Shown piece by piece: positions 18,082 to 28,395 of a stretch of DNA of 64,000 nucleotides. This stretch comes from Aureliella helgolandensis. Its GTDB lineage: Bacteria; Planctomycetota; Planctomycetia; Pirellulales; Pirellulaceae. The notes under the pieces are model-generated. The model saw only the letters and a list, made by a program, of their open reading frames with translations, ran no database searches and was not told where the DNA came from. A program made the position numbers and the translations under genes. Numbering within the stretch: position 1 is the stretch's first letter; every line of letters begins with the position of its first letter. The DNA lies in the NCBI RefSeq assembly GCF_007752135.1, contig NZ_CP036298.1:4712001-4776000 (forward strand), given 5' to 3'.

Positions 18082-19371
18082 CTACCGCAGATCCTTGTAA
18101 AAATTGCGGATAGGACGGCCCCGGTAGGCATGGACAAGCCGATCGGGCTGCGGTCCAGGAACGTTCTCGCGATACTGATGACGCAAGTAGATGCGGTCAC
18201 CACCCAAGCGATCGAACCAAGTTCGTTTTCCAGAATCATTCTTTCCTTTTTGAATCGCTTCGTGGTGCTCACACAATGCGATCGAAACCTCCTCGACAGG
18301 CATTAGGCCAGAGAATCTCTGAAATCGCTCATCAAATTGACTCGCCAGGCCATTGTCAATAACTTGGAGCGAAGTGTAAGCCGCTTCGAACGCGTCTGTT
18401 AGGTTTGCGGCGGAGCTCTCAAAAGCTTGATCGCTCCCCAAGTCCGTGACTGTGAGTCCCCGTATATCAGCCTTTGCTGCTTCTGTTCGTATCACATTGA
18501 ATCCATCGCTTAACTTCCTACAGAAAGCCTCGTAGAACGAGATCGCATCAAGCAATGGCAATAGACTTGGGGCTCGGTTCTTCAGTTCTTCGACCATCTT
18601 CTCTTCGCAATAGGATTCATCATCCATGCTCTCTTGAAGGCCCCAGATGTCCCCTAATGCGCCCAGTGCACGATGATCCGTATTCAAAAGCAATCGACTT
18701 AGAACCTTTCGTTCGCGTTTGCCGGCTCCATCGGGCTTCAATGATTGTGCGAGTTGTTCCCAGGCGTCGCCATTCCAGTAGGTGTGAGTGCGTGGCGGCT
18801 TCGCCTCCAAACTGCGTCGCACTCCAGTTCGCCATGCGTCGAGTACTGGGTTAGCGTCCCGTAAATTGGTCCAACCTTGATCATGCGCCCAAGCAAGCAC
18901 GAGCTCTTCTGCGCCTGCCTGCGGTTTCATGTGAACGTCAACGAGTCCAAGATGGATTGCTAACCGTTTATAAACTCCGTGGAATCCGAAAATCCGAGGT
19001 GTCTTCAGATAGCTTTTATCATCAAGGTACTTGTGCGAGTTGAGCGCTCGTTTCGTTACAAGTGTGCCAGGCACGCCTCGCAACTCCGATGCAATGGTTG
19101 GTGATCTCAGCAACGATTCGACCACTAACCACTCCCAAACTAACCACGGTGCGCACGACTCCTCGACCGAGCTCGGTTCGAATTCTTCGGTAACGATTGC
19201 TCCGACCGCCATCGCCGTCAGAAACCGGATGCGTTGCATCCGCTCGCGTACTGCCGGCACTAACCGAGTGGCCAACTGATCCGCGATCAGGTACAGCCCC
19301 AATGGATCGAGTGCACCTTCGCTACTCGTCTCCGGATCAAAAGTCGTCAGGCTAGGTAGAACTACAGACAT
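18082..19371 (-). CDS. Unrecognised protein, first gene of the helicase-PLD operon
   Basis: A 429-aa protein starting at ATG 19371 after a strong AGGAGGAG site. The N-terminal part is DPLGLYLIADQLATRLVPAV, then ERMQRIRFLTAMAVGA; the C-terminal part holds a possible metal-binding-looking CEHHEAIQKGK and ends RGRPIRNFYKDLR. No catalytic motif is evident. Two bases separate it from the PLD gene, so the three genes form one operon. It may recognise the target or regulate the nuclease-helicase pair. I do not recognise the family. Confidence 0.75.
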   Translation of the reverse strand: MSVVLPSLTTFDPETSSEGALDPLGLYLIADQLATRLVPAVRERMQRIRFLTAMAVGAIVTEEFEPSSVEESCAPWLVWEWLVVESLLRSPTIASELRGVPGTLVTKRALNSHKYLDDKSYLKTPRIFGFHGVYKRLAIHLGLVDVHMKPQAGAEELVLAWAHDQGWTNLRDANPVLDAWRTGVRRSLEAKPPRTHTYWNGDAWEQLAQSLKPDGAGKRERKVLSRLLLNTDHRALGALGDIWGLQESMDDESYCEEKMVEELKNRAPSLLPLLDAISFYEAFCRKLSDGFNVIRTEAAKADIRGLTVTDLGSDQAFESSAANLTDAFEAAYTSLQVIDNGLASQFDERFQRFSGLMPVEEVSIALCEHHEAIQKGKNDSGKRTWFDRLGGDRIYLRHQYRENVPGPQPDRLVHAYRGRPIRNFYKDLR

Positions 19372-20444
19372 TTTTCCAGATCTCCTCCTGGTTTAATACC
19401 AGCCACGTTGGATAAGCACTGGTAGCTGGCAGGGATCACTCCCCCCTTGATTGCGAAGATACATGCACATTTTTCAGCCCGCGGTGTGTACCGTGGCCAG
19501 GCCTATCTCATAACCTAGCCAACGTCGACGGCGAATCGTTGCCCATGCTATCAAACGCCAGTAGACTTAGGTAGACTTTGGTGCTTTTACCATAGGAGGA
19601 ATACTTACGAGTAAACCCTCGGGGTAAAAAAGGGTTGGGCATCGAAACGAGGAGCTGCGAACGGCAATGCATGCTCGATCTACTTTAGAGTCAAGACTGG
19701 CTTGAGAGCGAGCGACGTAGAACTATGCACTCAAACATCAAAGACTTAAATTCTGTGTGTAGCTATTGCAACCAAGATACTGGCCAACCGTTGTTGCCCA
19801 ATCATTCATGACCGCGTCACTTTCCAAGCAATCACCATATTTCGGCGTCCTGACAAATCACGGTGGAGTTTTGGGGAGGCATGCTGCACTCGCTGAGGGA
19901 AATGCTTTTGATGGCGTAAATTCATCGCTGAAAAAAGTGTGATAATCGGCGAAACTGTTGGGCGGGTACTATGCCGCGCATGCAGGTATTTCTGTCCATC
20001 GATCGCACCTCGTTGGATAGCATTTCTAATGATGCGACAATAGCAACTTGGTAACCCGCACTATGTGTCAATGCGTCTAAGGCTCCAGTACCGACATGGT
20101 CCCTCTATCAATGTTTGATCGGCAGGGCAATTTGCAGCCCACTTGAGCCGGTGAGATCATTAACCAGTTGCAGCAACAGTTTGGATATCTCGCCTAGTAG
20201 AACTCCAAATAATCCGCAGAGTACTCGTAGCACATGTGAAATAGGACGGGCTACAACGTAACCGAGCGGATCCTCTGCTTCACCAAATTTGCCCCACCCC
20301 CAGGAATGGAATGATTGGTTGAACTGGCACTCTGAAAGGTAATCTAGAACATTGCAGGTTGCCGGCGTATTGAAGCCAGTCCATATGAGGGATATGCTCT
20401 AAAGCTTCGTACATCAAGTTCTATCTCAATTCGAAGCCTAGCAT
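19372..20444. other. 1.07-kb intergenic region between divergent defence operons
   Basis: It separates the minus-strand helicase-PLD operon from the plus-strand DISARM-like operon and must carry both promoters. I found no long open frame, no strong ribosome site and no clear direct repeats. A weak hairpin, AAACCCTCGGGGTAAAAAAGGGTT, is near 19613-19636. I cannot place promoters with confidence. Confidence 0.4.
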
Positions 20445-20861
20445 ATGCCGGACGATCCCAGTCTATTTCCAACAGGGATTTCTAGACACCAGTTGGAATC
20501 GCTGAGTAGCTTTGCGGATTCTGCCCAAGGCGCTTCGGCAGGGCTATTGCTCTCTCAGGCCGAAGAGCACGCGAAAAACGCTGAAGTAGCGTATCTGCAG
20601 AATGCAATTGTGAATCGTCGGCTAGCCATCGCGATATTGGATTCGATTCAGGCCGTGTTGAGTCGATGGTCAGAATTGCCGGAAAGCTACAAGTATTGGC
20701 TAGGCGGAGCAATTCGATATTTTGTTAGCAGCAACGATGAAGAGCCAGATTTCAACTCTCCCATCGGATTTGAAGACGATGTTGAAGTACTGAATGCGTG
20801 CCTTCGCTTTGCCAGACTCAATGATCTGTGCCTGGCCGTGGAGGATTACGACGATGCCTAG
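20445..20861 (+). CDS. YkvA/DUF1232-like small protein
   Basis: A 138-aa protein. The C-terminal half, IRYFVSSNDEEPDFNSPIG then FEDDVEVLNACLRF, resembles the YkvA (DUF1232) signature, in which a Pro-Asp-Phe turn precedes a Gly and an acidic DD before a helix. Unlike many YkvA proteins it has no clear membrane helix. The first half is helical and charged. It is the first gene of the DISARM-like operon; its stop overlaps the SNF2 helicase start by eight bases. The ribosome site before ATG 20445 is weak. Confidence 0.62.
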   Translation: MPDDPSLFPTGISRHQLESLSSFADSAQGASAGLLLSQAEEHAKNAEVAYLQNAIVNRRLAIAILDSIQAVLSRWSELPESYKYWLGGAIRYFVSSNDEEPDFNSPIGFEDDVEVLNACLRFARLNDLCLAVEDYDDA

Positions 20862-23841
20862 AGTTGCAACTCCCACGCCAGGCATGCGGGTCCTTTGTCG
20901 TGATGCCGAATGGCTGGTTACTCGCGTCGACCCGTCCGATCAAAGTCACCAGAACTACGCCGTTCATTGCATTGGTGCGGATGATCTGGTTCGTGGCCAC
21001 GAGGCAATCTTTCTGACTCAGTTGGACACGATTGAACCGGTTGATCCCCGAAAGACTCAATTGGTTCAGGACCAGTCCAGTGGTTATCGGATGGCGAAAC
21101 TCTTCCTGGAGGCCCAGCTCCGGCAGATGCCCGCGACGGGCGTCAAGCCGGATTTGAGAGGCATGGGCGTCTTTAAGCCGATGCAGTTTCAAATCCAGAC
21201 CGTGGAATGGGCTCTACAGCAACTTCGGCCTCGGCTATTGCTGGCCGATGCCGTCGGGCTTGGCAAGACGATTCAGGTCGGGATGGTGCTTTCGGAGTTG
21301 ATGCGTCGTGGCCGGGCGAATCGCGTTTTGGTTCTCGCCAAGAAGTCGATGCTGACTCAGTTTCAGTCGGAACTCTGGAATCGCTTTGGATTTCCATTGG
21401 TGCGACTCGACTCTGCTGGAATCGCCAAACTGCGGCTGCGAATCCCGACCAACAAGAATCCGTTTGAAGTCTATCAACGTGTCATCATCAGTATCGACAC
21501 GCTGAAGAACGTTGGCAGCTATCGACACTTTCTGGAAAACACACGTTGGGATTGTGTCGTCATCGATGAAGCCCATAACGTTGCTGGTGCCAGCGTTCCG
21601 GAACGGCACCTAGCGTACCGCCTGGCTCGATTGCTGTCACGTCGCACGGATTCGATGCTGCTGACTACCGCTACACCGCACAACGGGAAACGGGAAACAT
21701 TTGGGCGGCTGATTTCATTGCTAGACCCGTCCGCGATCCCCGATCCGGATTTCAAGGAATACAACGCCGAAGACATCAGAGGCTTCTTCTTGATGCGATT
21801 CAAGGAGGATGTTCGAGAAGATGCAGGTGCCGATCTGACCGACCGCATGCTTGTGCCGATCGATCAGACGACCGTCGCTGCGTCCGAGGGCGAGGAGAAG
21901 GTCTACGCGATTCTGTCCGAATTGCGCGCCGAAGCGATGAAGAACAAGAGTGAAGAAGCCTGGAAGAACAACGTGCTGGTGCAATATGGCATCTACAAGC
22001 AGTTCCTCTCCAGCCCAGAATCATGTCGCAAGACGCTCCAGAAGCGAATTACCGCTGTTCAGGCCAAAGATCCAGAGAGCCCAGAACTTCCCTACCTCAA
22101 CCGTATGGATTCGCAACTCGGCACGCTGAGTATCCGGGATTCGTCCAGGTATCAGCTTCTCAAACGACAGTTAGAAGCGATCGGTTGGGATGGCAAGGAA
22201 AACAGTCCCCGCGTACTAGTTTTTACGGAGTATCGCGAAACGCAAGATGCCCTGGCGGCGGCATTAGCCAAAGACTTCAAGATCAAATATTCGCCGAAGT
22301 TCGAGCAACAACCCAAACAGGTGCTGGCCACGATCAACGGCTCGTGCCCCGACATCCATCTGATGAAGACAGTTGAGGCATTTGGAACAGGTGCATCTGA
22401 CGTCCGTATGCTGCTGGCAACGGATGTCGCTTCGGAAGGAGTCAATCTGCATCACCAGTGTCACAACATCATTCATTATGACTTGCCTTGGTCGATCATC
22501 ACGCTGATTCAACGCAATGGTCGTATCGACCGCTTCGGGCAGACCGAGAGCCCGGTGCTGCGATATCTGCGAGTCAGCACGCGGGATGGAATGTTGAAGG
22601 GAGACGAGTCAATCTTCGAGCGACTGATCGAGAAGGTCGAGGAGATCAATCGTTCAACGCGCCAGGGTGAAACGGTCCTGAAACTGTACGACCCGGAAGC
22701 GGAAGAACGCTACATCGCCGAGGCGGGAATCCTGCAAGGCAATGTCGATGTGTTGGAGAAGCCTTCTTCGGAAGGTGAAGCGGAGTCGACCGAACTGGAA
22801 TCTGTTTTGAGCCAAGCCAACCCAGCAGGACAAGAAGACTTTCTAAAATTCCTGCTGGGTGAAACCGAGGACGTTCCCACCGCGGATCCGGCAGCTGGTT
22901 CATCGAGTGAGCAGCATTCGCGACTGCGACTGTACGACGACAAGAAATTCCTGCTGGATGGCTATCGCTACTTGGCAGAACTCCATCAGGATTATGCGGC
23001 CATCGAAGAAAACGGAAAGTTGATGCTGCTCAACGCCCCCAAGGATCTGCGGCGTCGACTTGGTGCGCCCAATGACCGTGGTGATGTGGTTTTTGGGGCA
23101 ACCGCTGTCCCCGTCGAATCCTGGCCCGAAGACAACCAGTTCCGCCTAACAGATGACCCGGATCGAGTGGAACTCGCAATCAAGTCCGCTCGAAACACCT
23201 CAGGCCATTGGTCCAGGGAACTACTCGCGACAGACCAACAACCGATTCTGCAGTGGATCACCGAGCGGCTGTTGATGTTGATGAAACGAGGCGAATGCCC
23301 TCACATCACGTCACGCAAGCTTGAGGAGGGTGAGCTCTGTTTCTGCTTTATCGGCCAAATCAGCTCCCGCGCCGGAGCTCCGTTGGTGGTGGATGCCCAT
23401 GCGATTTCATTCCGTAAGGGGGGCGGGTTTGAGCACCGGTCGCTTCGCGATGCGTTGGACGCGGCCGGATTTGACAGCCTTATTAACCAAGGCAACACGG
23501 GCGACATCAAGGCAATCCAGGGGCCACTGATCGAAGCAGCCGTGGAATCCAGTCTCGAACATATGCGTAAACTTGGTAGGCAACACGTCAATAGCTTGTT
23601 GCCCTTCCTACGACGCGAGAATCGCAGGCTACGTAACTGGAAAAACCGCCGCCAGGAGTTGCTCGAATCTCGCATTGATAAACTGCCACCGAATCATCGC
23701 AAGACAAAGATGTATCGCAAAGACCTAGAAGAGATGGACGCCTATTTGCGGGACCGAGAAGACAACTGGCAAGATACCTACTTCACGGCATCGACGGAAC
23801 CTTCGACGCAGTTGGTCCTGGTGATTGAAGGAGTCAAATGA
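20854..23841 (+). CDS. SNF2-family helicase (HepA/RapA-like, DrmD-like)
   Basis: A 995-aa ATP-dependent DNA translocase. The start at ATG 20854 (MPRVATPTPGMRVLC) is preferred to an upstream ATG at 20794 because the earlier gene runs to 20861. Residues 8-65 resemble an N-terminal SH3/Tudor-like module. Motif I ADAVGLGKT is near 128-136, DEAH (VIDEAHN) near 236, and motif VI IQRNGRIDRFGQ near 550. The last 300 residues are a charged, partly coiled C-terminal region. SNF2 proteins of this type are the DrmD component of some DISARM systems. It overlaps the YhcG gene by four bases. The stop is TGA at 23839-23841. Confidence 0.87.
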   Translation: MPRVATPTPGMRVLCRDAEWLVTRVDPSDQSHQNYAVHCIGADDLVRGHEAIFLTQLDTIEPVDPRKTQLVQDQSSGYRMAKLFLEAQLRQMPATGVKPDLRGMGVFKPMQFQIQTVEWALQQLRPRLLLADAVGLGKTIQVGMVLSELMRRGRANRVLVLAKKSMLTQFQSELWNRFGFPLVRLDSAGIAKLRLRIPTNKNPFEVYQRVIISIDTLKNVGSYRHFLENTRWDCVVIDEAHNVAGASVPERHLAYRLARLLSRRTDSMLLTTATPHNGKRETFGRLISLLDPSAIPDPDFKEYNAEDIRGFFLMRFKEDVREDAGADLTDRMLVPIDQTTVAASEGEEKVYAILSELRAEAMKNKSEEAWKNNVLVQYGIYKQFLSSPESCRKTLQKRITAVQAKDPESPELPYLNRMDSQLGTLSIRDSSRYQLLKRQLEAIGWDGKENSPRVLVFTEYRETQDALAAALAKDFKIKYSPKFEQQPKQVLATINGSCPDIHLMKTVEAFGTGASDVRMLLATDVASEGVNLHHQCHNIIHYDLPWSIITLIQRNGRIDRFGQTESPVLRYLRVSTRDGMLKGDESIFERLIEKVEEINRSTRQGETVLKLYDPEAEERYIAEAGILQGNVDVLEKPSSEGEAESTELESVLSQANPAGQEDFLKFLLGETEDVPTADPAAGSSSEQHSRLRLYDDKKFLLDGYRYLAELHQDYAAIEENGKLMLLNAPKDLRRRLGAPNDRGDVVFGATAVPVESWPEDNQFRLTDDPDRVELAIKSARNTSGHWSRELLATDQQPILQWITERLLMLMKRGECPHITSRKLEEGELCFCFIGQISSRAGAPLVVDAHAISFRKGGGFEHRSLRDALDAAGFDSLINQGNTGDIKAIQGPLIEAAVESSLEHMRKLGRQHVNSLLPFLRRENRRLRNWKNRRQELLESRIDKLPPNHRKTKMYRKDLEEMDAYLRDREDNWQDTYFTASTEPSTQLVLVIEGVK

Positions 23842-25013
23842 TGGCCAACCAGGATTTAACGCTGCCGCAGGATTACAGCCAATTCATCGAGACGCTCAGC
23901 CATCGCGTCGCCACGGCTCACGTTTCGGCCAGCCGGGCAGTGAATCGCGAGCTCGTTAGTCTGTACTGGGACATTGGAAAGCAGATCGTTTGCAAGCAGA
24001 ACGAGGCCGGATGGGGCAACAAAGTGGTTGAGCAAATCGCCCTGGATCTGCGTGCGAGATTCCCCGACAGGCAGGGCTTTTCACGATCGAATATTTTCTA
24101 CATGCGATCGTTCTATCTTGCTTACTCGCAGGGACTTACAAATGTCCAACAGGCTGTTGGACAATTACCAGGGGCTCCTCCAACCGAAAAAGTCGCGCGA
24201 CCTGCGCGACGTTTGGGCGGCGAACCACAACCATCAATAGTCCCACAGCCTGTGGGACAAGTTCCCGAATCGCTGGCAATTGTCCCGTGGGGGCACAACA
24301 TCCTACTGGTGGAAAAGCTCGACACCGTCGAATCCCGGCTCTGGTACGCTCAGCAAATCACCCTCAACGGCTGGTCGCGAGCCGTCCTGGCTCACCAGAT
24401 TGAGTCGGATCTCTTCGGACGTCAGGGCGCCGCAATCACCAACTTTCAGCAAACCCTGCCGGCTCCTCAGTCCGACCTGGCTCGTGAGCTGATCAAAGAT
24501 CCGTATCACTTCGGTTTCCTTGGTATCGCACACGATATAAGTGAACGTCAGCTGGAAGCCAGCCTGCTGAAGAAACTCACTGACTTTCTATTGGAACTTG
24601 GCAAAGGCTTTGCGTTCGTCGGTCGTCAGTACCATCTCAATGTTGGCGAGCAGGATTTCTATCTGGATCTGCTTTTCTACCACCTCGATCTGCGCTGCTT
24701 TGTTGTGATCGATCTTAAAGTTGAATCCTTCAAACCGGAATTCGCCGGAAAAATGTCGTTCTATCTTTCTGCGGTGGACGAACAACTGGCCAAAGAAGGT
24801 GACCAGCCGTCCATCGGCCTGATCCTCTGCAAAGAACACAATCACATCATTGTGGAATACACGTTACGACATCTGGAAAAGCCCCTGGGTGTCGCGTCTT
24901 ACCAATTACTGCCGACAGACGTTCAGTCAAAACTCCCGAGCCCTCAGGAATTGCAGAATCAGCTCGAAACTGCACTGGACGAAGCAGCATCCACAGAAAG
25001 TGAGGATGCGTAG
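23838..25013 (+). CDS. yhcG: DUF1016 (YhcG-type) PD-(D/E)XK nuclease
   Basis: A 391-aa protein. The N-terminal DUF1016 helical domain (HVSASRAVNRELVSLYWDIG, QGFSRSNIFYMRSFYLAY) is followed by a variable linker, then a nuclease domain with Asp273 (QDFYLDLLFYHL) and IDLK (Asp292, Lys294), the expected catalytic set. AGGAG lies before ATG 23838, which overlaps the helicase stop. The linker (about residues 102-150) is encoded by two 19-21 nt palindromes and the bases between them, and looks inserted. YhcG-type nucleases recur in defence islands beside methylase and helicase genes. It lies three bases before the methylase gene and is probably the cutting enzyme of the operon. Confidence 0.87.
   Translation: MMANQDLTLPQDYSQFIETLSHRVATAHVSASRAVNRELVSLYWDIGKQIVCKQNEAGWGNKVVEQIALDLRARFPDRQGFSRSNIFYMRSFYLAYSQGLTNVQQAVGQLPGAPPTEKVARPARRLGGEPQPSIVPQPVGQVPESLAIVPWGHNILLVEKLDTVESRLWYAQQITLNGWSRAVLAHQIESDLFGRQGAAITNFQQTLPAPQSDLARELIKDPYHFGFLGIAHDISERQLEASLLKKLTDFLLELGKGFAFVGRQYHLNVGEQDFYLDLLFYHLDLRCFVVIDLKVESFKPEFAGKMSFYLSAVDEQLAKEGDQPSIGLILCKEHNHIIVEYTLRHLEKPLGVASYQLLPTDVQSKLPSPQELQNQLETALDEAASTESEDA
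24143..24258. repeat. Twin palindromes inside the DUF1016 gene
   Basis: GTCCAACAGGCTGTTGGAC (24144-24162) and GTCCCACAGCCTGTGGGAC (24240-24258) are both perfect 9-bp-arm palindromes. The differences between them are paired, an A-T pair in one being a C-G pair in the other, so pairing is kept. They encode VQQAVGQLP-like and VPQPVGQVP-like peptides in the same frame. Confidence 0.75.
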
Positions 25014-26945
25014 CCCATGCCCTTAGATACCTGCATCACGAACGTTGGCGAATACTATTCGTCGCACTATCTGGACAGCACCTTTGCCAAGGACGTCAAG
25101 GAACTGGTGGCGAAGTGGAGTGAGTTGGGCTCGGATGCTCCGCCACGTCGGTTTCAGAACCTGTCGCAGTATTACTTCCGTGCCAAGACCCAGGTACTGG
25201 ATGAAGAAGAGCCCATCCGGCGACAGTTTGCCGGTGACGAAGCTCGCGGCTGGCACTCGCAACTGCTGCACTCGTTGGGATACACCGAACTCGAACCGCT
25301 GGATCATCCCACAGAGGGCGGTGACACGTTTGTGCCGACGCTGGGGCGAGTCAACCGCTACAACAAGCCGTGGCTGGTGGTTTGCGAAACGCACTTTTGC
25401 CTTCCTGAAGGCAGTCTGAAAGAAGGGATGCCCAGCGAAGATCCGCTCGGCATGCAGCCCTACAAGGATCAACTGAAGAATCAGGCCGACCACAAGCTGT
25501 GTGAAGGCGACTGGAGCCGTTGCGTTGGACGCATCTTTACGGAAGAAGATGCACCTCGCTGGATTCTGATGCTGGCCGGTAGTCAGGTCTTGCTGCTCGA
25601 TCGCAACACGTTTGCTCAGGGTCGATTCCTGGCCTTTGATCTGGACGATGCGTTCGGTCGCAAAGAGAAAGACACCTTCAACCACATCGCGGCATTCCTG
25701 TCCGCAGATACGCTTTGTCCGGATGGCGAATCGGACGAAGTGCTGCTGGACAAGCTGGAAGAACAAAGCCACCGGTTTGCTCATGGTGTGACGGAGAGTT
25801 TGCAGTTCGCGGTCCGTGAGGCGATTGAGTTATTGGTCAACGAGTGGGCTCGTGACCGAACCGAGCGAGAGAAGCGTCCGCTCTTGAAACTCGCGAAAGA
25901 CGAATTGAAACGGTCGGGGCAGAATTTCTCCCTCAACCTGCCAGAGCTCGACGACCGCACGTATGAAATCACGGCTGAGCATCTGCGTCGCGAGGCACTG
26001 ACGTTCGTTTATCGGCTGTTGTTTTGTTTCTACGCGGAAGCCCGCGGTGGTGAGCTGGAGATCCTGCCGGTCGACGACAACATTTTTCGGCTAGGTTACA
26101 GCCTGGAGTCGTTGCGTGATCTGGAGCTGGTGCCGCTGACCGATGCGACGAGTGAGGGGACGTACTTTCACCAGCATTTGAAGTCGCTGTTCAGCATCAT
26201 TCACGGCGGTTTCCGTCCGAACGACGACTCCAACAAGGCCGAACAGTCTCGCTTGCTGTTCAACGGCGAAACTGTGCGAGCGTTTGAAGTTCGTCCTCTG
26301 ACGGCCACACTGTTTTCGCCTGATGCGACACCGCTGCTCAACCGGGCGGAGTTGTCCAATGGGTGTTTGCAGCAGGTAATTCGCAAGCTATCGCTCAGTA
26401 CCGACAAGAATTCAAGAACCATCGGTCGCGTGAATTACGCCGAATTGGGCATCAACCAGTTGGGCGCCGTCTACGAAGGCTTGCTGTCTTACAAGGGGAT
26501 GTTCGCGGACCAGGAGTTAATCCACGTCAAACCGGCCAGCAAAGACTTTGGCGACAAAAAGACACCGACGTGGTTTGTCCCGAAGGATCGGCTGGAAGAA
26601 TTCAAGAAGGACGAAGTCGAACGTCTCGAAGACGGTAAGCCGCGGATTTACCGCAAAGGCGAATTCATCCTGCATCTCAACGGGATCGATCGCGAACAAT
26701 CGGCGTCGTACTACACGCCGGAAGTTCTAACTAAATGTCTGGTCGAGGAAGCCTTGCGGGAGCTGCTGAAGGATTACACGCCCGATGATGCCGACAAGAT
26801 CTTGCAACTGAAGATCTGCGAACCGGCGATGGGCAGCGGCGCGTTCCTGAACGAAGCCGCCGAGCAACTGGCGACTCGTTACCTGGAACTGAAGCAGAAG
26901 CAGCTCCAAGAAAAGTACCCGTCTGGCGAAGTTCCGCTCAGCGAT

Positions 26946-26953
26946 TTGCGAAT
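26946..26953. repeat. IS256 target-site duplication, left copy
   Basis: TTGCGAAT, identical to 28428-28435. Eight bases is the usual duplication length for IS256-family elements. Confidence 0.9.
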
Positions 26954-27043
26954 GGGGATGTCCCTTGCGTTGTTAAAACTGTTGGTGGTCTCGCTGGCTA
27001 AAGGGTACTGGAAAAGGTCTTTAGGATCAAACAGGTGGTGGAA

Positions 27044-28318
27044 CTAAAGTGATGGGGCCCGTGCCGTCGCCGGAGCCGTAGGCGACGGCACGGGCCCCGA
27101 CGGCGGCTTTGTTGGTGTAGCCGCGTGTTCTCTCGCTAGGGCGGCAATCAGCTTAGGTAGTTCCTTGTGGCCGCTGATTCGATGGAACCCCTTTTCGGCC
27201 TCAAGCAGTGCGTAGGACAGCCAGCGACTCGCCTGATCCGTGTCGGCTCGGAATCGTGTTACACGCCCCAAGCGGCGACGCGTGTTCAGGAAGGAGTTCT
27301 CAATCGCGTTGGTACTTAGCAGTGAACGATGGAGCGTGTTTGGCACTTCGAGTCGGTGAAGGGCTAGCAGGTCCTCACCGGCCTCATGAAGGCTCTTAAA
27401 CGCTTCGGCATTGAGAGGCTCAAGGAATGCCTCTAGCTCGCCGACGACCTCTTGTGCGGCGGTATAACCCTGCACGCTACGGAGTCGTCTAAACAGCCGA
27501 GCGAGTTCACCCGTATGACGCTTCGATAGCTTGCCACGAATGTTGCGTTCCTTGTGAACTAAGCAGCGTTGGATGACCGAGTCGGGGAAGTGCTCCTTGA
27601 CCGCTTTGCGAAGCACATCGCTGCCATCCAGGACTGCCAGTAAGCGCTGCGAGCAAGTAAAGCCGCGACGGGCCAAGCGAGCAAGCAATTCATTGGATAC
27701 AACTGCATTTTCACTACTGCCCAGCGCAAAGTCGAGCACATGCTTGCAGCCTTCAGAATCAATACCGAGAGCAACCACTGCCGTCTGGTCTGAGCTTAGC
27801 CGGATACCATCGAGCATCAGAATGCACCACGTATGCCCCGACAGATCACGGCTGCGTAGCTCGTCGATCAATCGTGTTCCCGCCTCTTGCCATAGACGCG
27901 AGACGCTCGAGCGGCTTACGCCTGGCGACTTCGGCTTCACCACAGACATCTGACGAGTGCTTACCCCAGACATCAACGCTTGAATTACAGCCTTCTCCAG
28001 CTGCTCAGGATCGTTGGCGGCAGCGTAGCTGATCAGCTCCACTTCGCGGCTTCCCCCCGCCTCCTGACGCTCGCGAACTCGCGGACGCGTCACCGACTCC
28101 CGTTCACCTTCGACCAAGATGCGTCCCGCGGCGCTACCAGCTCGATAGGTCCGACAATCGCTCGGGGCGTGCTTTGGGCCGCACAGTTCAGCCACTTCGG
28201 CAGCCATTACCTCACAGGCCATCTTCACGATCGAGCCCCGTAAGAATTCGCGAAACACTTCGCCAACTTCAGCGTTCGAAACTTGCCCAAGCTCGCGCAA
28301 CAAACTAGATTCAGTCAT
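27044..28318 (-). CDS. IS256 (Mutator-type) transposase
   Basis: A 424-aa DDE transposase starting at ATG 28318 ([12 protein letters not shown]). The frame stays open upstream to 28603 but that part crosses the IS end into the methylase gene. The catalytic acids are in [16 protein letters not shown] and [15 protein letters not shown], the Asp-Asp-Glu set of IS256 enzymes. The ribosome site GGGGAG lies inside an 11-bp stem (see 28319-28395). The gene looks complete, with no frameshift. Its last 18 codons carry a perfect 18-bp inverted repeat. Confidence 0.93.
   Translation of the reverse strand: MTESSLLRELGQVSNAEVGEVFREFLRGSIVKMACEVMAAEVAELCGPKHAPSDCRTYRAGSAAGRILVEGERESVTRPRVRERQEAGGSREVELISYAAANDPEQLEKAVIQALMSGVSTRQMSVVKPKSPGVSRSSVSRLWQEAGTRLIDELRSRDLSGHTWCILMLDGIRLSSDQTAVVALGIDSEGCKHVLDFALGSSENAVVSNELLARLARRGFTCSQRLLAVLDGSDVLRKAVKEHFPDSVIQRCLVHKERNIRGKLSKRHTGELARLFRRLRSVQGYTAAQEVVGELEAFLEPLNAEAFKSLHEAGEDLLALHRLEVPNTLHRSLLSTNAIENSFLNTRRRLGRVTRFRADTDQASRWLSYALLEAEKGFHRISGHKELPKLIAALAREHAATPTKPPSGPVPSPTAPATARAPSL
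27054..27098. repeat. Perfect 18-bp inverted repeat at the transposase 3' end
   Basis: The arms 27054-27071 (GGGGCCCGTGCCGTCGCC) and 27081-27098 pair over 18 bp around a 9-base loop. They encode the Pro/Ala-rich end of the transposase ([13 protein letters not shown]). Unusual for coding sequence; it may stop read-through or stabilise the transcript end. Confidence 0.85.
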
Positions 28319-28395
28319 GGTGGTCTCCCCGTCGGCGGTAACCGACGTAAATTGGAAAATGCAGAAGGCAATATATTGCCTTCTGGGAGACCACC
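28319..28395 (-). promoter_or_regulatory. Nested inverted repeats masking the transposase ribosome site
   Basis: GGTGGTCTCCC (28319-28329) and GGGAGACCACC (28385-28395) form an 11-bp stem directly upstream of the transposase ATG. Between them lie a CGTCGG/CCGACG hairpin (28330-28347) and a perfect 24-bp palindrome (28362-28385, half-site CAGAAGGCAATA). On the transposase strand the stem includes the GGGGAG ribosome site. Transcripts entering from outside the element would fold and hide it, while a transcript starting inside would not. Such protection is known for other IS elements; here it is inferred. Confidence 0.6.

Noticed and set aside
13065-19371. Helicase-PLD operon as classical DISARM
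   Set aside because: PLD and SNF2 parts recall DrmC and DrmD, but there is no methylase or DUF1998 gene in this operon and the first gene does not match a Drm protein I know.
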